Shown here one piece after another: positions 16,418-23,917 of a stretch of DNA of 64,000 bases; the stretch's first letter is position 1, and each line of letters begins with the position of its first letter. The notes beneath the pieces were generated by a model, which was not told where the DNA came from, searched no databases, and saw nothing but the letters and a program-made list of their open reading frames with translations. Made by a program: the position numbers and the translations under genes. This DNA is from Caulobacter rhizosphaerae (GTDB taxonomy: Bacteria; Pseudomonadota; Alphaproteobacteria; Caulobacterales; Caulobacteraceae): assembly GCF_010977555.1 (NCBI RefSeq), contig NZ_CP048815.1, forward strand, positions 1,852,501-1,916,500, read 5' to 3'.

Positions 16418-17098
16418 GCCACTGCCGTCCAACGCACCGGTCCCTTGCTGAAATTGCGGTCTCGCTTTGCCGGAAAGCCGAAGCTTTGCAGAGCGATGTC
16501 GCCTGATACGCGAGTGTCGGCACAAGGGCGAGTTACATCGGGGTCGCGTGGACTGCCGCCGGTTGTCGCACCCAACCTTCAGGCGGGCCCATAGCCATGC
16601 GCCACGGACCGGCCCCAACCAGGACCGCTCCGCTGACCAGGACCTCGCGCGGCGCCGCGTTCCTGATTCGATCCAAAGGTTACCAGAACCCTAAGGCGGC
16701 GGCTGAGCTGGTCCGCCAGCGGACCCGTCTGTTCGCCCGCCTGGCGCGCGACCGTGGACGACGGGGCACCCAGCGCGACGATCGCGCCTGACCCCAAATT
16801 CGCGAAGGGCGGACGCCCGTAGCCACGTCGTTCCGCGACGCCGGCCACGCCGCCCCCAGCTTCATTCTCAACGATCCCGTCAACGGTCCAACCGTTCACG
16901 CGCCGCTCCCTGAAGTGGCGCGCGGAACTCTTTGTGCCTGACGCATGGGCCACCGGCTTTGCACCTGCAACGCCGGCCGTGATCCCTTGCGCCCGTCACA
17001 TGGGTGTTCGCGCGCGCCGCCGGTAGAGAGCGAACCCGTGTGCGTGGCCGGCCGGATCGCGTTGCCGGGATCTCAGCGGAGATCCCGCCGTGTCACGC
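16418..17098. other. Sparse region between early prophage genes
   Basis: These 681 bases hold only one weak candidate gene (16597-16791). I see no tRNA, array or strong promoter in the remainder. Confidence 0.4.
16597..16791 (+). CDS. Doubtful small basic protein
   Basis: A 64-residue Arg-rich frame. The middle (FLIRSKGYQNPKAAAELVRQ) looks natural but no family is recognised and codon use is only fair. Confidence 0.3.
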   Translation: MRHGPAPTRTAPLTRTSRGAAFLIRSKGYQNPKAAAELVRQRTRLFARLARDRGRRGTQRDDRA

Positions 17099-17239
17099 AT
17101 GAGCAATGCGCGGCGCGCCCTGTCCGTTGGGCGGCATGACGCCGCCCGCGACAGCGCGCCCGACCCCCTGGCCCATCGCCTCGATGAGTCACGCCTGGGC
17201 CCCAGCGCCCCCGATCATCAGCTCGGGGGGCGTCAATGA
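17099..17239 (+). CDS. Possible leader peptide of the replication gene
   Basis: A 46-codon frame whose stop overlaps the ATG of the next gene (ATGA). This is the only evidence for it; its sequence is unremarkable. Confidence 0.35.
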   Translation: MSNARRALSVGRHDAARDSAPDPLAHRLDESRLGPSAPDHQLGGRQ

Positions 17240-17937
17240 CGGACGTGCCCTATGAGATCGATCTGAGGCCGTTCAGTGGCGCCCCGGAAAAGCCCGCCTG
17301 GCCCAAGAAGGTCGACGGCCGGACCAACCAGAGAGTCCTGGCGCGGAGCCTGCCCTACGAGGCGGGCGAGCGCTTCTTCAGGGCGATCACCAAGGACCTG
17401 GCCGCCAAGATCATGCGGGCGGCCGAGCGCTTCGCGAAGGTGAGCATGGCCACCAGGTCGAAAGGCCGTCGCCGCGGCGAGCTGACCGACATCGATGTGC
17501 AGATCCTGGAGGCCCTGATCTTCGGGTTCATGGATTGGCGCACCGGCCGGCTGGAGCCGACCTATGCAGCGATCGGCAAGAAGACCGGCCGCGGCCGCGC
17601 CACGATCGCCGCATCACTGCAGCGGCTGGAGGACGCCAAGATCCTAGAGCGCTTGCGCCGGTTCAAGCGCATCGAAGGGGCCGACGGCAAGGCTGAGCCC
17701 CAGGTGGAGCAGGCGCCCAACGCCTACCGGGTGAGCCTGCCCCAGCGCCTGGCCGCCCTGATCGGCCTGGGGCCCCGGCAGGCGCGCCCGCCGGTGCCGG
17801 ATGACCATGACCACGCCGCGAAAGCGGCAATCCTCACCAGAGACGTCCACCTCACCGAGGACACAGGCAAATCCACCCTGGGCGCGGCCTTGGCCAAGAT
17901 AGAGCAGGGGATCAACAAGCGCGATTTCAGAACCTAG
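17236..17937 (+). CDS. Winged-helix putative replication protein
   Basis: A 233-residue protein. The core, LTDIDVQILEALIFGFMDW to YRVSLP, is a winged-helix module (LEPTYAAIGKKTGRGRATIA, LQRLEDAKILERLRRF) of the type found in plasmid and phage replication initiators. The C-terminus is charged and disordered. It sits between the immunity region and the late genes where a replication function is expected, and the prophage has no visible polymerase or helicase. Regulator is the main alternative. Confidence 0.55.
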   Translation: MTDVPYEIDLRPFSGAPEKPAWPKKVDGRTNQRVLARSLPYEAGERFFRAITKDLAAKIMRAAERFAKVSMATRSKGRRRGELTDIDVQILEALIFGFMDWRTGRLEPTYAAIGKKTGRGRATIAASLQRLEDAKILERLRRFKRIEGADGKAEPQVEQAPNAYRVSLPQRLAALIGLGPRQARPPVPDDHDHAAKAAILTRDVHLTEDTGKSTLGAALAKIEQGINKRDFRT

Positions 17938-18306
17938 GGAGATTCCCCCGGTCCATTCATAGATCTGCGGCGAAGAGGGAGGATTAAGGGAAAAGGAGCG
18001 CGCACCGCGCGCAACATTATTGAGACCCGTTACACGAACCCTGGCTCGGAGCCAGGTTCTGCAGGACCCCCGAGCGGTCCGACCGCTACCCCCTGGCCGC
18101 GACCCTGCCGGCGGAGCCGCCGCGGGGCTCTTCGGGGAAGAGCTTGGGTTTGGGTTTTGAGAGCGCCGGCCGACCTCGTGGGCCCCGGAAAGGCCCTAGC
18201 GGGGCGCGGGGGAGGGCGCCAGGGCCAGGAAACCCGGCCGGCCGGGGCGCGGTCTGCCTCCCGACGGGGCGAGCGCGGCGGCCCGGAAAATCGCTATCGC
18301 GATATT
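17938..18306. other. Gap downstream of the replication gene
   Basis: No gene is seen in 369 bases. There is a 7-bp hairpin (cctggct / agccagg, 18040-18056) and a GC-rich block. An origin is conceivable here but no iterons were found. Confidence 0.35.
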
Positions 18307-18332
18307 CTGTTTGTCATCCGGATCGCAAACAG
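18307..18332. promoter_or_regulatory. 26-bp dyad, probable operator of the XRE gene
   Basis: ctgtttg and caaacag arms enclose the self-complementary centre atccggat; 22 of 26 positions are symmetric. It lies 14 nt before the XRE start at 18347, as expected for autoregulation. Confidence 0.5.
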
Positions 18333-18346
18333 CCCAGACTGACCGC

Positions 18347-18643
18347 ATGACCGAACCCGCCGACGACCAGGTCGTCATCTCCCGCGCCGAATACGAGGAG
18401 CTGCTGGCCTTTCGCGCCAAGCGGACCCGGCCGGCGGAGGTCGTCGCCTTGATCCGCGCCGGCGCCACGCCTCTGCGCGCTTGGCGCCGCTATCGCGGCA
18501 TGACCCAGGCCCAGCTCGCGGCGGCCGGCGGCGTCACCCAGGGCCACCTGTCCGAGCTGGAGGTGCGTGGCGGAAAGCAGGGCTCGTTCCTGACGATGCG
18601 ATTCCTGGCCCGCGCCCTGGAGACGTCGCTCGACCTGCTCTAG
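18347..18643 (+). CDS. XRE-family antitoxin-like regulator
   Basis: A 98-residue protein with an N-terminal VVISRAEYEELLA segment, like that of many antitoxins, and a C-terminal HTH (WRRYRGMTQAQLAAAGGVTQ, then GHLSELEVRG). No toxin gene is adjacent on the same strand, so it may be an orphan. The start at 18347 is preferred over an in-frame codon 12 residues upstream because the operator lies between them. Confidence 0.7.
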   Translation: MTEPADDQVVISRAEYEELLAFRAKRTRPAEVVALIRAGATPLRAWRRYRGMTQAQLAAAGGVTQGHLSELEVRGGKQGSFLTMRFLARALETSLDLL

Positions 18644-18665
18644 TCGACGCGAAAAAGGCGGCAGG

Positions 18666-18947
18666 CTAAGCGCCTACCGCCTTCTTCAGGATCTCATTGG
18701 CCCGGGTTTGCCAACCCGGTCCTTCTTCCTGCAGCCTATCGATCACTGCTTGATCGAGCCGCATGGTGACCTGCTTTTTCGGAGTTTCCGCCTTGGGGCG
18801 GCCCCGTTTCGTTAGCGTGCCGGTGGCCGCTCTGATGACCCGTTCGCCGTCTCGAACTTCGCTTCGCTCGAACACTTCACGGGTCAGCTTGGGAGCGTCA
18901 TCCGGATCGATCCACTTGGGCGTAATAGTCTGCTCTTTCCTCTGCAT
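18666..18947 (-). CDS. brnA: BrnA-type antitoxin
   Basis: A 93-residue BrnA/DUF4415 protein: an N-terminal toxin-binding region (WIDPDDAPKLTREVFER) and a ribbon-helix-helix end (KQVTMRLDQAVIDRLQEEGP). BrnA neutralises BrnT and represses the operon. It overlaps the end of brnT by 50 nt on the same strand. The pair would stabilise the prophage. Confidence 0.88.
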   Translation of the reverse strand: MQRKEQTITPKWIDPDDAPKLTREVFERSEVRDGERVIRAATGTLTKRGRPKAETPKKQVTMRLDQAVIDRLQEEGPGWQTRANEILKKAVGA

Positions 18948-19182
18948 CGCACTTCCTCATCGAGATGATGCGGCGACGTGCTTCGCCTCGGGGGGTCCAA
19001 ACGATGATCACAACAAATCGGCCGTACCGCCCTGTCGTGATATAACGGACTTCACCATAGTCGTGTCGGTCATCCTCCGTCTGCACGTTCAACCCCGCGA
19101 ACACTTTATGTGCTCGCGCGAAGTCTAATCCCCGCTCGCGTAAAGTTACTGAGCGCTTCTCTTCATCCCACTCGTAGTCCAT
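18898..19182 (-). CDS. brnT: BrnT-type ribonuclease toxin
   Basis: A 94-residue RelE-fold toxin: MDYEWDEEKRSVTLRERGLD, a central DYGEVRYITTGRYGRFVVII strand region and RRRIISMRKCDAEERADYY, all BrnT signatures. It cleaves RNA when free of BrnA. The longer upstream reading lacks BrnT similarity, so the ATG at 19182 is used. Confidence 0.88.
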   Translation of the reverse strand: MDYEWDEEKRSVTLRERGLDFARAHKVFAGLNVQTEDDRHDYGEVRYITTGRYGRFVVIIVWTPRGEARRRIISMRKCDAEERADYYAQVDRSG

Positions 19183-19300
19183 TTTCGGAGTCCTATTGGT
19201 TTGTAGGCAGTGAATCTGCCTTTCGCGATCTGCGTCATGGTTGTCTCCGGTGTTTCTCTCTTCTTCCCGGCCCGGGGGGACCGGCTGGCGATGAATTAAT

Positions 19301-19341
19301 GTAACGCCAAAAAATCTGAGTTGCAAGTTTTTTGTCGTTAC
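19301..19341. promoter_or_regulatory. AT-rich inverted repeat upstream of brnTA
   Basis: gtaacgccaaaaaa (19301-19314) and ttttttgtcgttac (19328-19341) are 14-bp arms with one mismatch around a 13-nt loop. It is unusually AT-rich for the window and lies about 120-160 bp upstream of brnT. It could be an operator, or a recombination end. Confidence 0.4.
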
Positions 19342-19397
19342 AAAAAATGGCGCGACCTAGCGCCGCAGGCGGACCGCCCCGCGACCGATCCTGGCGT

Positions 19398-19445
19398 GTG
19401 CACCTGTTCAAATGTCCAGTTGTGCACGGGTGCAATGGTGCACCC
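19398..19445. repeat. Octad array A, putative distal centromere
   Basis: Six contiguous 8-bp units in one register; four begin GTGCA, the second and third are degenerate (GTTCAAAT, GTCCAGTT). The last two units, GTGCAATGGTGCACCC, are identical to the end of array B upstream of parA, 30 kb away. It lies 72 bp before the gene at 19517. Confidence 0.65.
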
Positions 19446-19516
19446 GGTCAACCGTCACCGTACATTGCGACGCTCTGCCGCATGGCTTAGGTTGAACTGT
19501 GTTCTAGGAGTGTTCC

Positions 19517-20047
19517 ATGGCCTCAGTGGCGGACAAACGGCGGGCACATCGGGCGAGGACGATTTCGCTAGCCCGGACGACTCTGTCCGAGGCCACCAGG
19601 TCGGCGCCGAGGTCGCGGCCGGCGGCCGCCAAGCTCACCCAAACCGGCCTGGAATGGCTGCGCAGCAAGGGCCGGATCTCCAACGGCGAGTTTCAAGCTG
19701 GCCTCCGCTACGGCTCGCTGGTCCGGATCTCGCTGCTCGAGGGCGACGCCCTGATCAAGTCGTGCCTGGACACCGACGGGGTGCGCGGCACGGGGACACC
19801 GACCTTTCCAGGCAAGATCGATGCGACGGCCGCGGCCTGGAAGCTGGAAGCGATCCAGGAACTGGGCGCCGCACGGGCGGCGCTGGGCTTCCACGCCGGC
19901 ATGATCGCGGCCTGCGACGTCATTTGCGGCCGCGGCGACAAGGCGCGCGACGTCACGACCGTCCAGCGCGAGGCCGAGGAGATCGAAAATGGGCTTCGCA
20001 TCGCCCTGCAGATCCTGGTCCAGCACTGGACCAAGCCGCCACGTTGA
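19517..20047 (+). CDS. Hypothetical prophage protein downstream of array A
   Basis: A 176-residue protein with an aggag Shine-Dalgarno. A basic disordered N-terminus is followed by KLTQTGLEWLRSKGRISNGE, reminiscent of the DUF6456-type helix seen in alphaproteobacterial regulators, and a helical C-terminus. Its promoter region contains octad array A, so the RHH protein may regulate it. Confidence 0.6.
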   Translation: MASVADKRRAHRARTISLARTTLSEATRSAPRSRPAAAKLTQTGLEWLRSKGRISNGEFQAGLRYGSLVRISLLEGDALIKSCLDTDGVRGTGTPTFPGKIDATAAAWKLEAIQELGAARAALGFHAGMIAACDVICGRGDKARDVTTVQREAEEIENGLRIALQILVQHWTKPPR

Positions 20048-20108
20048 CATTTTACCTAAGATGGATAGGTTCGCGGCTCTTGATCAGAGGTGCGCCCAGC
20101 TCCTCCCG

Positions 20109-20135
20109 CCCCGAGCCGATTGGCCGGGGTTTTTT
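20109..20135 (+). terminator. Intrinsic terminator
   Basis: A ccccg...cggggt stem followed by six T, 60 nt past the preceding stop and 18 nt before the next ATG. Confidence 0.6.
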
Positions 20136-20152
20136 CATGCCCGGACATCGCC

Positions 20153-20299
20153 ATGAGCCCCAACGTGCTTGAAAAGCTGCGTTCGCGCGCGGCTGCGCTC
20201 AACGCGCCGATCGCCGCCGCCTCGGCGCGGCCGGCCGCCGCCGCCCCGTCGACCGCCCGCACCTGGTCGACGCCGGCGCGCCAGCTGACCACCCAATAG
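20153..20299 (+). CDS. Small Ala-rich prophage peptide
   Basis: A 48-residue frame between two terminators, starting MSPNVLEKLRSRAAALNAP. It is isolated as a single transcription unit; no family is known. Confidence 0.4.
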   Translation: MSPNVLEKLRSRAAALNAPIAAASARPAAAAPSTARTWSTPARQLTTQ

Positions 20300-20311
20300 C
20301 GACATCGAAAC

Positions 20312-20341
20312 AGGGCCCGTGGATCCACGGGCCCTTTTTCG
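20312..20341 (+). terminator. Strong intrinsic terminator
   Basis: A perfect 12-bp inverted repeat agggcccgtgga / tccacgggccct with five T after it. Confidence 0.88.
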
Positions 20342-20582
20342 TGCGCGCTGCCTTTGCCGGTTTCATCACCCCGAAACCGGATCGCTCGGCGGATATGGGC
20401 CCCCCCGAGCTAGACCAAGCGCCCCGCGTCGCGATCGCTTGTGACCTGGTCCTCGATCACGATGCGAGCCGGCGGCCGGTCACTTAGGTGAGGGCTGGAA
20501 AACGCGACGATTCTCGTCAGCACGGCCGCCGGCGCCCACCACTTTTCGCCGCCCGATCGGGCGGCTTCCAGGGTCCAGGAAT

Positions 20583-20609
20583 TGTGGTTCTCGGACCCTG
20601 AGAAACACA
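20583..20609. other. dif-like site upstream of the second recombinase
   Basis: tgtggttctc and gagaaacaca are inverted 10-bp arms (9 of 10 match) with a 7-bp centre ggaccct. The geometry resembles a tyrosine-recombinase core site and it lies 9 bp before the recombinase ATG. An operator is the alternative. Confidence 0.45.
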
Positions 20610-20617
20610 GGAATCGT

Positions 20618-21598
20618 ATGTCCGACAACGCGATCGCCACGGTCGCGGCGTCTGACTGCGTCCCGTTCGCCAGCCTGGCCAAACCTCTTCGCGACTACGC
20701 CCATGCGGCGACGTCGCCGAGCACGCGGCGCGCATACGAAAGCGCTCTGAGGGAATGGCAGGCCTGGTGCGCCAGCGTCGACGTCGCCCCGCTTCCGGCG
20801 GACCCGGCCCACGTCGCCTTGTATCTGACCGCGCGCGCCGCCACGCTCGCGACGTCGACGCTGGCGAAGCATCTCGCGGCCATCCGCTGGTCGCACACGG
20901 AATCGGGAATTGTTGCGCCGGCGCATCCGGATCTGGACCGCGTCTGGGCGGGGATCCGCCGCCAGCACGGCCGGCCGCCCCGCAAGAAACGCGCGCTGCG
21001 CACCGAGGACCTGAAGACGGTTCTCAAACGCCTGCCGGCCGGCAACGCCGGCGTTCGCGATCGGGCGCTCCTGCTGCTGGGCTTCTCCGGCGCGCTGCGG
21101 CGCGACGAGCTGGCCCAGCTGGCGGTCGACGGCCCGATCGGCGGTGAACATCGCGTCGTCTTCGTGAGCGACGGCGTCGAACTCCACCTGGGCCGCACGA
21201 AAGGCGACCAGGAGGGGAGGGGCGCCGTGGTGGCGATCCCGTTCGGCAAATCGGTGTGTCCCGTGGCCGCCCTGCAGGCGTGGATCTCCCTGGCCAAGAT
21301 CCGCGACGGCGCGCTCTGGCTGCACATCGACAAGCACGACAACATCCTGCGCTCGCCGATCGGCGAGAAGGCCATGGTCCGGATCGTCAAGCGCGCGGTC
21401 AGCCGCGCCGGCTTCGATCCCTCCCAGTTCGCCGGCCACAGCCTCCGCCGAGGCTTCCTCACCAGCGCCGCCCTGGGCGGGGCTTCCGGAGACCAGCTCA
21501 TGCGCCACGCCAGGCACAAGGACGTCAACACGACGATGGGCTACGTCGAGGAGGCCGAGCGCTTCAAGAAGTCAGCGGCGCGGAAGACCGGCCTGTGA
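20618..21598 (+). CDS. Second tyrosine recombinase (Xer-like)
   Basis: A 326-residue recombinase distinct from the att integrase. A SAM-like N-terminal domain (YAHAATSPSTRRAYESALRE) precedes catalytic motifs: Arg in FSGALRRDELAQL, GHSLRRGFLTSAA, RHARHKDVNTTMGY with the nucleophile Tyr. A resolvase-like role for multimers, or a remnant of another element, are the main ideas. The gene starts a run of overlapping rightward genes. A TTG 12 codons upstream lies within the dif-like site and is not used. Confidence 0.85.
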   Translation: MSDNAIATVAASDCVPFASLAKPLRDYAHAATSPSTRRAYESALREWQAWCASVDVAPLPADPAHVALYLTARAATLATSTLAKHLAAIRWSHTESGIVAPAHPDLDRVWAGIRRQHGRPPRKKRALRTEDLKTVLKRLPAGNAGVRDRALLLLGFSGALRRDELAQLAVDGPIGGEHRVVFVSDGVELHLGRTKGDQEGRGAVVAIPFGKSVCPVAALQAWISLAKIRDGALWLHIDKHDNILRSPIGEKAMVRIVKRAVSRAGFDPSQFAGHSLRRGFLTSAALGGASGDQLMRHARHKDVNTTMGYVEEAERFKKSAARKTGL

Positions 21599-21789
21599 CC
21601 GCCGACGTCGCCCAGCTGCGCCGCCTCTACGAAGCGGCCAACGATGACCAGCTGGCCCGCATGTGCGCCCTGGGCTTCGACGTCCGCGAGCTGTCACAGC
21701 CGAAGCTGAAATGGTGGGTTCGCCCGGTCCTGATCCTGGGCGAGATCTCGCGCCGGATCCGCAGGACCTGGTCGAGGATCCGCCGGTGA
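21595..21789 (+). CDS. Small basic prophage protein
   Basis: A 64-residue protein from a GTG overlapping the recombinase stop. An acidic helical front and a basic end (RRIRRTWSRIRR) are visible. Supported by overlaps on both sides. Confidence 0.55.
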   Translation: MTADVAQLRRLYEAANDDQLARMCALGFDVRELSQPKLKWWVRPVLILGEISRRIRRTWSRIRR

Positions 21790-21992
21790 GCCTGCAGGAT
21801 CACGCCAAGGAGGTCGACGCCTGCGCCGACATGCTCCAGCGCTGGACCCGCGATCGCCTCGAGCCCGAACAATTCCACGTCCTGAAGGACGAACTCGAGC
21901 GCCGACTGCGGCGCCTGGCCGGCCGGCTGCGCAAGCGGCCGATCGACAAGCCGACGACCACCTGGAGGGCGCCCGATGGCCGAGGGTTCTGA
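21786..21992 (+). CDS. Small helical prophage protein
   Basis: A 68-residue protein from a GTG start, with an EQFHVLKDELERRLRRLAGR amphipathic helix. It overlaps both neighbours, as the rest of this early run does. Confidence 0.55.
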   Translation: MSLQDHAKEVDACADMLQRWTRDRLEPEQFHVLKDELERRLRRLAGRLRKRPIDKPTTTWRAPDGRGF

Positions 21993-22677
21993 ACAGCTGC
22001 CGCCGGGCGTCGAGGAGGCCAACGGCCGCCGCTACATGGTCAAGGCCGACGGCTCGCTGACCCCCGTCGACCAGGTCAAGGAGATGGATCTCCTCGATGA
22101 CCAGCTGGTGCGCGAGTTTCACGCCCGGGCCGAGGCCCTGGCCAAGGCCCTGGGCGAGTTCAAGGCCGCCGCTTTCGATGCGGTCGACGCCCGCAACGGC
22201 CTGCTCTGGGACAAGTACAAGACCACGCCCCGCGGCTCGAAGGGCAACCAGAGCCTTTCGACCTACGACGGCAAGCTCCGGATCCTCGTCCAGGTCGCCG
22301 ACCAGATCTCGTTCGGCGACGAGCTGCAGGTCGCCCGCGATCTGATCACCGAATGCGTCCTGGACTGGGGCGCGGAAAGCCGCTCCGAGCTGGTCGCCCT
22401 TGTCGAGAACGCCTTCAGGACCAACAAGGCCGGCCAGATCAACCGCGGCGCCCTGCTGTCGCTGCTGAGTCTCAACATCACCGATGCCAAGTGGATGCGC
22501 GGCATGGACGCCATCCGGGACTCGATCCGGGTCGAGGGCAGTAAGCGCTACATCCGCTTCGCCGAACGCGTCGGGTCCGATGATCACTGGATCGGCGTCG
22601 CTCTCGACCTGGCCAACGCCAAGATGCCGCCGCCGGCGGCCCCGGCCCCACTCAGCAGCTCCAAGGAGCCTTCGTGA
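21976..22677 (+). CDS. DUF3164 family phage protein
   Basis: A 233-residue protein matching DUF3164 over most of its length (VDQVKEMDLLDDQLVREF, LSTYDGKLRILVQVADQISF, INRGALLSLLSLNI, SIRVEGSKRYIRFAER). The family is common in Mu-like and other temperate phages, often near recombination or DNA-binding genes. Its biochemical role is unknown. Confidence 0.85.
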   Translation: MAEGSEQLPPGVEEANGRRYMVKADGSLTPVDQVKEMDLLDDQLVREFHARAEALAKALGEFKAAAFDAVDARNGLLWDKYKTTPRGSKGNQSLSTYDGKLRILVQVADQISFGDELQVARDLITECVLDWGAESRSELVALVENAFRTNKAGQINRGALLSLLSLNITDAKWMRGMDAIRDSIRVEGSKRYIRFAERVGSDDHWIGVALDLANAKMPPPAAPAPLSSSKEPS

Positions 22678-22943
22678 AACCCAACATCCCGAGCCTGGCC
22701 GACGTGCTGGGCCTCTTCTTCACGCCGACGACTGTCGCCGGCGCGCTGGCGGACCTCCACCGGGCCGCCGATCGGGCCTCGGCCGTGATCGAGCACAACC
22801 GCGCCAAGGCCAAGGCCGCCCAGCAGCGCCACAACGACCTGATCACCCGGGCGCTGAAGGAAGCCGAGGCGAGCGACACCTACGACGCCGAGGCCGATCG
22901 TGCCGGCCGGGTCGCCGAGCGCTTGGCCGAGCTCCTGGCCTGA
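22674..22943 (+). CDS. Hypothetical helical prophage protein
   Basis: An 89-residue protein from a GTG overlapping the DUF3164 stop. Long Ala-rich helices suggest a coiled coil. No family is recognised. Confidence 0.55.
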   Translation: MKPNIPSLADVLGLFFTPTTVAGALADLHRAADRASAVIEHNRAKAKAAQQRHNDLITRALKEAEASDTYDAEADRAGRVAERLAELLA

Positions 22944-22945
22944 CG

Positions 22946-23194
22946 ATGGCGCATCCCCTCGAAGGCACGCCCGACGGGCACCAGGCTCCACAGCTTGGCG
23001 CGGCCGTCTCCCGGTTCCGGGCCACTTACCGAGCCCTGACCGACGAGAAAAAGTCCCTCCACGACGCCATCAAGGCCAAGGCCGTCGAGATGGAAGCGCT
23101 GTTCGACCTGGTCAAGCCGGGCCGCTATCGCTCGCTGGGTCTCACCGCGCTGGAAGAGGCGGTGATGTGGACCGTCAAGGAACTGACCTCCTAG
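22946..23194 (+). CDS. Candidate Acb2/Tad1-type cyclic nucleotide sponge
   Basis: An 82-residue protein. After a short disordered start it forms a helical hairpin: LTDEKKSLHDAIKAKAVEME, then RYRSLGLTALEEAVMWTVKE. The ending, R-x-LxLTxLEExVMWxVKxLT, is what I recall of the Acb2/Tad1 hairpin domain in phage anti-CBASS and anti-Thoeris sponges that sequester cyclic oligonucleotides or gcADPR. The size also fits. This is a pattern match by eye, unconfirmed by any search. Confidence 0.5.
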   Translation: MAHPLEGTPDGHQAPQLGAAVSRFRATYRALTDEKKSLHDAIKAKAVEMEALFDLVKPGRYRSLGLTALEEAVMWTVKELTS

Positions 23195-23631
23195 TGACCA
23201 AGGCCCCGACCGACGTCGCCGGCCGCGTCGTTTGGTGCGACCGCGGCTGGCAACCCGTCTTCTACGGCTTCTGCCCCTCCGAGGCGGCCTGGAAGCGGGC
23301 GGTCAGGAAGCTGGGCGCGAAGGGCGATCCCTATCCTGCCCACGCCGCCTGCTGCACCACCTACAGCCACAAGGGCCAGGTCACTTGCCTGGTCACCCTG
23401 GGCCCGGCCACCAAGCACCAAACCCGGGTTGGCGTGGCCGGCCTGCTGGCCCACGAGGCCACCCACGTCTGGCAACAGGTCCGTGAGAAGATGGGCGAGC
23501 GCTGGCCCTCGATCGAATTCGAGGCCTACGCCGTCCAGTGCATCTTCCAAGGCCTGTACCAGGCCTGGCTCGACACGGTCGCGCCGCCGGAGATGAAGGC
23601 CGCCGGCGCCACGCGTCGGAAGGTAGGCTAG
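23194..23631 (+). CDS. Putative phage zinc metallopeptidase
   Basis: A 145-residue protein from a GTG overlapping the previous stop. It has an HEXXH zinc motif in LLAHEATHVWQ, followed about 19 residues later by EFEAYAVQC, which can supply the third ligand. Similar HEATHVWQ proteins occur in many phages. The substrate is unknown. Confidence 0.7.
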   Translation: MTKAPTDVAGRVVWCDRGWQPVFYGFCPSEAAWKRAVRKLGAKGDPYPAHAACCTTYSHKGQVTCLVTLGPATKHQTRVGVAGLLAHEATHVWQQVREKMGERWPSIEFEAYAVQCIFQGLYQAWLDTVAPPEMKAAGATRRKVG

Positions 23632-23632
23632 C

Positions 23633-23833
23633 TCAGGTTCTCCTGGAGTCGTTCGACACGGCCCCTAGCACTCGCTCGACCGTGTCGATGTCGCCTTTGA
23701 CCTGTAACGAGCCGCCGCCGATTAGGTGGATGTGGGTTTCGTCTTTTCCTGCTTCTTGCATGAAGCTCACGGCCGCCGGGTTGACCCGCGCCAGGCTACC
23801 GTAATTGAGCTCGAAGCCGACGAACTTGGTCAT
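23633..23833 (-). CDS. Small FlbD-like protein
   Basis: A 66-residue protein on the opposite strand, consisting of a short beta-rich domain: FVGFELNYGSLARVNPAAV, then THIHLIGGGSLQVKGDIDTV. The strand pattern resembles the small FlbD/YlzI flagellar family and similar phage proteins. It separates the early run from the terminase. Confidence 0.55.
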   Translation of the reverse strand: MTKFVGFELNYGSLARVNPAAVSFMQEAGKDETHIHLIGGGSLQVKGDIDTVERVLGAVSNDSRRT

Positions 23834-23917
23834 GGCTTGTCTTCCTTCCTGCTGAGCCAAGCATCCCAAATCGAGTCCATCGGGATGTCGAGGGGCCCTG
23901 ATCCGGAGCGCTGACGA

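Noticed and set aside
19321..20172. A 283-codon frame covering array A and the following gene
   Set aside because: It runs through the AT-rich inverted repeat and is a shadow of the 19517 gene, which has its own ribosome site.
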